From NCBI GenBank assembly GCA_964372115.1, contig CAYJPN010000010.1, positions 84,174 through 148,173 of the forward strand: a stretch of DNA of 64,000 nucleotides. Reading direction: 5' to 3'. The position numbers and the translations under genes were made by a program. The notes beneath the pieces are model-generated. The model did not search any database and had not been told where the DNA came from. It was given only the letters and a program-made list of their open reading frames with translations. This document shows positions 61,496 through 64,000 of the stretch, piece after piece (the first letter of the stretch is position 1; each line of letters opens with the position of its first letter). This DNA comes from CG2-30-36-16 sp964372115. Its GTDB lineage: Bacteria; Bacteroidota; Ignavibacteria; Ignavibacteriales; Ignavibacteriaceae.

Positions 61496-61690
61496 ATGCC
61501 AATAATAAAACCAATATCCGCTCTTAGAAATAAATCGAATGCGATTTCTAAACTGCCAATGGTTCAAATGAACCAATCATTATCACGAAAAACGGTGAAG
61601 GAGATTTAGGTGTGATGTCTCAATGCGGCAAAAGCCGAAATCTTGCTTTATACTTGTTATCCGTTCGATGAAGCCGAACGGCAATTATAA
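61496..61690 (+). pseudogene. Decayed Phd/YefM-type antitoxin
   Basis: Starting at ATG 61496 the frame reads MPIIKPISALRNKSNAISKL, the usual opening of Phd/YefM antitoxins. A one-frame shift is needed to continue with NEPIIITKNGEGDLGVMS (the conserved DNA-binding/dimer segment), and another shift gives AAKAEILLYT up to a TAA at 61688-61690. No intact frame covers the whole. No RelE/Doc-type toxin follows, so the module has lost function. It is convergent with the small membrane gene at 61699. Confidence 0.75.
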
Positions 61691-61698
61691 TATATCTG

Positions 61699-61908
61699 CT
61701 AATCCGTGATAACGAAACTATCTGATTCTTTTAGTAAAGATTTAATCTCACGTTCTAATTCGAGCAATTCTATTTTGGTAAAAATAGTTTTGCTTTCTGT
61801 GGTGGTTATTTTGAAGTAACCAAAATAAAAACCCATAAGCAGCCCGGTCACTAATACAGTAGATACAGCAAAGAAATTAGAGTAATAACTCTCAATATAA
61901 TTTGTCAT
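61699..61908 (-). CDS. Small membrane protein of unknown function
   Basis: The 69-residue product has one membrane helix (about residues 13-33, STVLVTGLLMGFYFGYF) and a Lys/Glu-rich coiled-coil-like tail (ITTTESKTIFTKIELLELE). A damaged copy of the same gene lies at 63798-63970, on the other side of the AbiE pair. It sits 76 bases downstream of abiEii on the same strand. Function is unknown; small proteins of this type next to toxin-antitoxin genes could be membrane effectors, but nothing in the sequence proves it. Confidence 0.55.
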   Translation of the reverse strand: MTNYIESYYSNFFAVSTVLVTGLLMGFYFGYFKITTTESKTIFTKIELLELEREIKSLLKESDSFVITD

Positions 61909-61984
61909 ATTGTTTTAATTTTCATCAGGGTAGTTGTATGTTGTTTTCTATTTTATATTTCTTCTGTATTTATAAATCAGAATT

Positions 61985-62905
61985 TTATTTTGCTGTTAAA
62001 ATCATTTCTAATTTTCCGCATGCGACTTTGCGTTTTTTTGAATCCATTTGCTCGATATTAAATAGTTTCCATTTGACAGCAGGAAGGTTTTCAATATTTG
62101 CCAATCCGAGTAAATCCCATTTGGGTTCTTTCCGTTTAAATGATAATAAAAATTCTTTATCATTATCTGTCAGCATAGTTATGATTAACTCTTTGAGTGT
62201 ATAAAACGTTTTTGTTAACTGATGTAATTCAATTTCCATATCTGTCATTCCGGTAAACTCGCGCGCAAAAATTGTTGAAATATCTTTTAATCTCGGATCA
62301 AGTAATTCGCTGATGGGTCTATCATGACTTATAAGATACACTAAAAATGCTTTTTTTATTTCTTCGGTAAATCCTTCGTTATCCAATAACAGTTTTATAT
62401 CGAACAGATCTCTTGGATGCTGTCTATCCAATGCTGCACAAATTTTACCACCGTATAAATCAGGTACGGACAAGCACCGCATTTTTAAATATATTTCGAA
62501 TACATTTTGAGCTTCTGCACAAAGGACAAATTGAAGCGGTTCATAAACCGAACCGCGGATTACAGTGTTTGTCTCAATTTTAATTAAAGCATCAGCTTTC
62601 TTCACATTTATACCACTTAAATATTCGGTATTTTTTATACTGCGTTCAAAAATTTCCACTCCATCCAAATAAGAACTGATTGATTTACCGATACCGCGCA
62701 GTTTGGCAGTTATATTTGATAAAGTTTCTTCTCTATTTTTGATGGGTAAGTAAACCAGATCAATATCAACCGAAAGACGGGGAAGATTTCTGATAAAGAA
62801 ATTAATCGCAGTTCCGCCTTTCAATGCAAAATCACTATCCCGATTGATAATTGGGAGAGCTTTGAGTAAAAGTTCTGTTTGCTTATAATATTGGCGGTTA
62901 AACAT
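61985..62905 (-). CDS. abiEii: AbiEii/AbiGii-family nucleotidyltransferase toxin
   Basis: The 306-residue protein has the nucleotidyltransferase motif KGGTAINFF (G30, G31, T32) and the metal-binding D47-I-D49 in LSVDIDLVYL, as in AbiEii toxins, followed by a C-terminal helical region. AbiE is a bacteriostatic type IV toxin-antitoxin system that can abort phage infection; related MenT toxins add nucleotides to tRNA. Its start overlaps the end of the antitoxin gene by 8 bases. All key residues are present, so the toxin looks functional. Confidence 0.92.
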   Translation of the reverse strand: MFNRQYYKQTELLLKALPIINRDSDFALKGGTAINFFIRNLPRLSVDIDLVYLPIKNREETLSNITAKLRGIGKSISSYLDGVEIFERSIKNTEYLSGINVKKADALIKIETNTVIRGSVYEPLQFVLCAEAQNVFEIYLKMRCLSVPDLYGGKICAALDRQHPRDLFDIKLLLDNEGFTEEIKKAFLVYLISHDRPISELLDPRLKDISTIFAREFTGMTDMEIELHQLTKTFYTLKELIITMLTDNDKEFLLSFKRKEPKWDLLGLANIENLPAVKWKLFNIEQMDSKKRKVACGKLEMILTAK

Positions 62906-63653
62906 TTTCTGCAGGCACAGTTATTTGATATTTTTTATCCAGTTTGCCGTTTTTGATTAAGCTTAGTTTTCCCTCTCCGAATTCAACTTTATTTAAATCC
63001 AAATCGTTCACCCATTCAAGATTATTTTTTTCAGCCATCCACATAAAAATCCGCTTTACTTTATATGATTTACACTTTTCCAGAAGGAGTTGTACTATTT
63101 TTGGGCGGAGAGTTGTTAAGCTTTCCATTATCAACAACGATTCGTTAAAAGTCTGTTCGGACGGTATAAGGTAAATCATTTCCATAGCAGCCAACTCCGG
63201 AGTAGATATTATTATTTCGTAACCGCCTGCATCATATTTTGTGAATAATACTTTTTCATAATAAGGGAAAGATTCTGTTCTCTTAAAAACAGAGTTTTTC
63301 ATTTTTTTAAGCAGTGTATTATAATGTTCAAGCCTGCCCCCGAAAATAAATTTTTTCGATTCCCTTGCAAAATGACCATAACCCTTCAATTCAAGAGCAG
63401 TTCGACCGCCAGCATGTATTAAATTTTCTGACTTATGTTGTATACCGTACAATATTCCTTCCCATCTCACCTCATCTTGTGCCAGTTTATATGCACCCCG
63501 GGTGTACAGCTCGATCCAGCCCGAATTTGAATATGATTTTAGTAATTGGGGTGAATATCCAAATCGTTCTAATTCTTTCACAGTCTTAATTGTCCCGCCA
63601 TGCCAATTTTTTATAAGCCGGTTAATCTTTGCAACGTTAGGTATAGATTTCAT
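62898..63653 (-). CDS. abiEi: AbiEi-family antitoxin
   Basis: The 251-residue protein has an N-terminal winged helix-turn-helix (about 8-60, GGTIKTVKELERFGYSPQLL) and a C-terminal antitoxin domain with GILYGIQHKSENLIHAGGRTALELKG, the usual AbiEi pattern. In characterised systems AbiEi represses its own operon by binding inverted repeats and blocks toxicity without stable contact with the toxin. An inverted repeat at 63681-63700 lies 27 bases upstream of its start. It is translationally coupled to abiEii. Confidence 0.9.
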   Translation of the reverse strand: MKSIPNVAKINRLIKNWHGGTIKTVKELERFGYSPQLLKSYSNSGWIELYTRGAYKLAQDEVRWEGILYGIQHKSENLIHAGGRTALELKGYGHFARESKKFIFGGRLEHYNTLLKKMKNSVFKRTESFPYYEKVLFTKYDAGGYEIIISTPELAAMEMIYLIPSEQTFNESLLIMESLTTLRPKIVQLLLEKCKSYKVKRIFMWMAEKNNLEWVNDLDLNKVEFGEGKLSLIKNGKLDKKYQITVPAENV

Positions 63654-63680
63654 TATAGATGATTTTAACTACGGTTAGGG

Positions 63681-63700
63681 TTAATATTTATTAATATTAA
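63681..63700. promoter_or_regulatory. Inverted repeat upstream of the AbiE operon
   Basis: TTAATATT (63681-63688) and AATATTAA (63693-63700) flank TATT. Position just upstream of abiEi fits an autoregulatory operator, though the base composition is very AT-rich and chance symmetry is possible. Confidence 0.4.
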
Positions 63701-63797
63701 TATACAATATATATATGAAAATGCACATATTATAACTAAATAAAATTTCGATTGAAATAATTTTCGCAAAATAATTGCCCATTAATTGCACAAGGTT

Positions 63798-63970
63798 TTT
63801 AATCTCCCGTTCTAATTCCAGCAATTCTATTTTTGTAAAAATAGTTTTGCTTTTTCTGGTGGTTATTTTGAAGTGCCAAAATAAAAACCCAAAAGCAGCC
63901 CGGCTATTAGTGTACCGAGGGTGATGGTGGTTAGGGCTTCGATTCGGGTGAAAGCAAATATGAGAATCGA
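63798..63970 (-). pseudogene. Broken copy of the small membrane protein gene
   Basis: Read on the minus strand, the segment encodes FTRIEALTTITLGTLIAG followed by LLLGFYFG and then, after a one-base deletion and a stop, ITTRKSKTIFTKIELLELE. Bases 63798-63914 match 61741-61857 closely. Relative to that copy, one base is missing near 63874, so the frame breaks after the membrane helix. No start codon is present in frame before a stop. The right part may continue beyond the window. Confidence 0.7.
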
Positions 63971-64000
63971 CTTTCTTATGAATAAGTCCGTTTACATATT

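Noticed and set aside
1..64000. tRNA or rRNA genes
   Set aside because: I looked in the intergenic gaps for cloverleaf arms and conserved T-loop sequence and found none that I could support by eye; a tRNA search program would settle this.

Overview
The window reads as a chromosomal segment of an AT-rich, rod-type Gram-negative bacterium of the Bacteroidetes/Chlorobi group, most likely an Ignavibacteria relative (inference). The reasons are repeated C-terminal sorting domains of the type IX secretion system (T9SS) with the motif N-Y-P-N-P-F-N-P, a PorV/PorQ-type outer-membrane protein, TonB-dependent receptors, large multiheme cytochromes, and promoter-like TAnnTTTG boxes. I saw no rRNA, tRNA, CRISPR array, prophage or intact transposase.

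Layout. 1-7.7 kb: the end of one T9SS cargo gene, a second cargo gene, an HU protein, a plug-type outer-membrane protein, a B12/radical SAM enzyme and a two-component pair. 7.8-17.9 kb: a tight five-gene minus-strand operon for the outer membrane and secretion (propeller-like protein, TonB receptor, 1178-residue secreted protein, PorV-like barrel, T9SS cargo). 18.1-27.5 kb: a GHL10-type glycosidase and a zinc carboxypeptidase, both T9SS cargo, separated by accessory DNA with structured repeats, including a 266-bp direct repeat on both sides of a propeller lipoprotein gene. 27.6-36.4 kb: mostly housekeeping (dicarboxylate/amino-acid symporter, HemW, RecN, Nudix hydrolase, YkvA-like protein, S9 peptidase). 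36.6-39.3 kb: a LiaF-like protein with a LytS/LytTR two-component pair. 39.5-46.5 kb: a five-gene electron-transfer operon encoding about 40 c-type haem sites and two b-type membrane modules. 46.7-55.8 kb: a class V aminotransferase, then a peptidoglycan-recycling cluster (sugar kinase, AmpG-like permease, beta-lactamase-fold hydrolase, GH3/beta-lactamase fusion). 55.9-61.2 kb: GroES/glutaredoxin, rhodanese/DUF2892/thioredoxin, an ECF sigma operon, LysE exporter, dCMP deaminase and a DUF2461 protein. 61.4-64 kb: a toxin-antitoxin island with a decayed Phd-type antitoxin beside a palindrome, an intact AbiEi/AbiEii pair, and a small membrane gene whose broken copy lies on the far side of that pair.

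How it works together. The cytochrome operon looks like a route from the quinone pool to periplasmic or extracellular acceptors, combining a NapC/NirT-type seven-haem protein (like ImcH in layout) with a multiheme/cytochrome b fusion (like CbcL in layout). The T9SS cargo and TonB receptors suggest extracellular polymer degradation. The wall-recycling cluster would import and cleave muropeptides. The points most worth a second look are the electron-transfer operon and its internally duplicated 19-haem subunit, the paired repeats around 23-24.7 kb, the palindromic in-frame insert in a T9SS domain, and the layered toxin-antitoxin remains at the right end.
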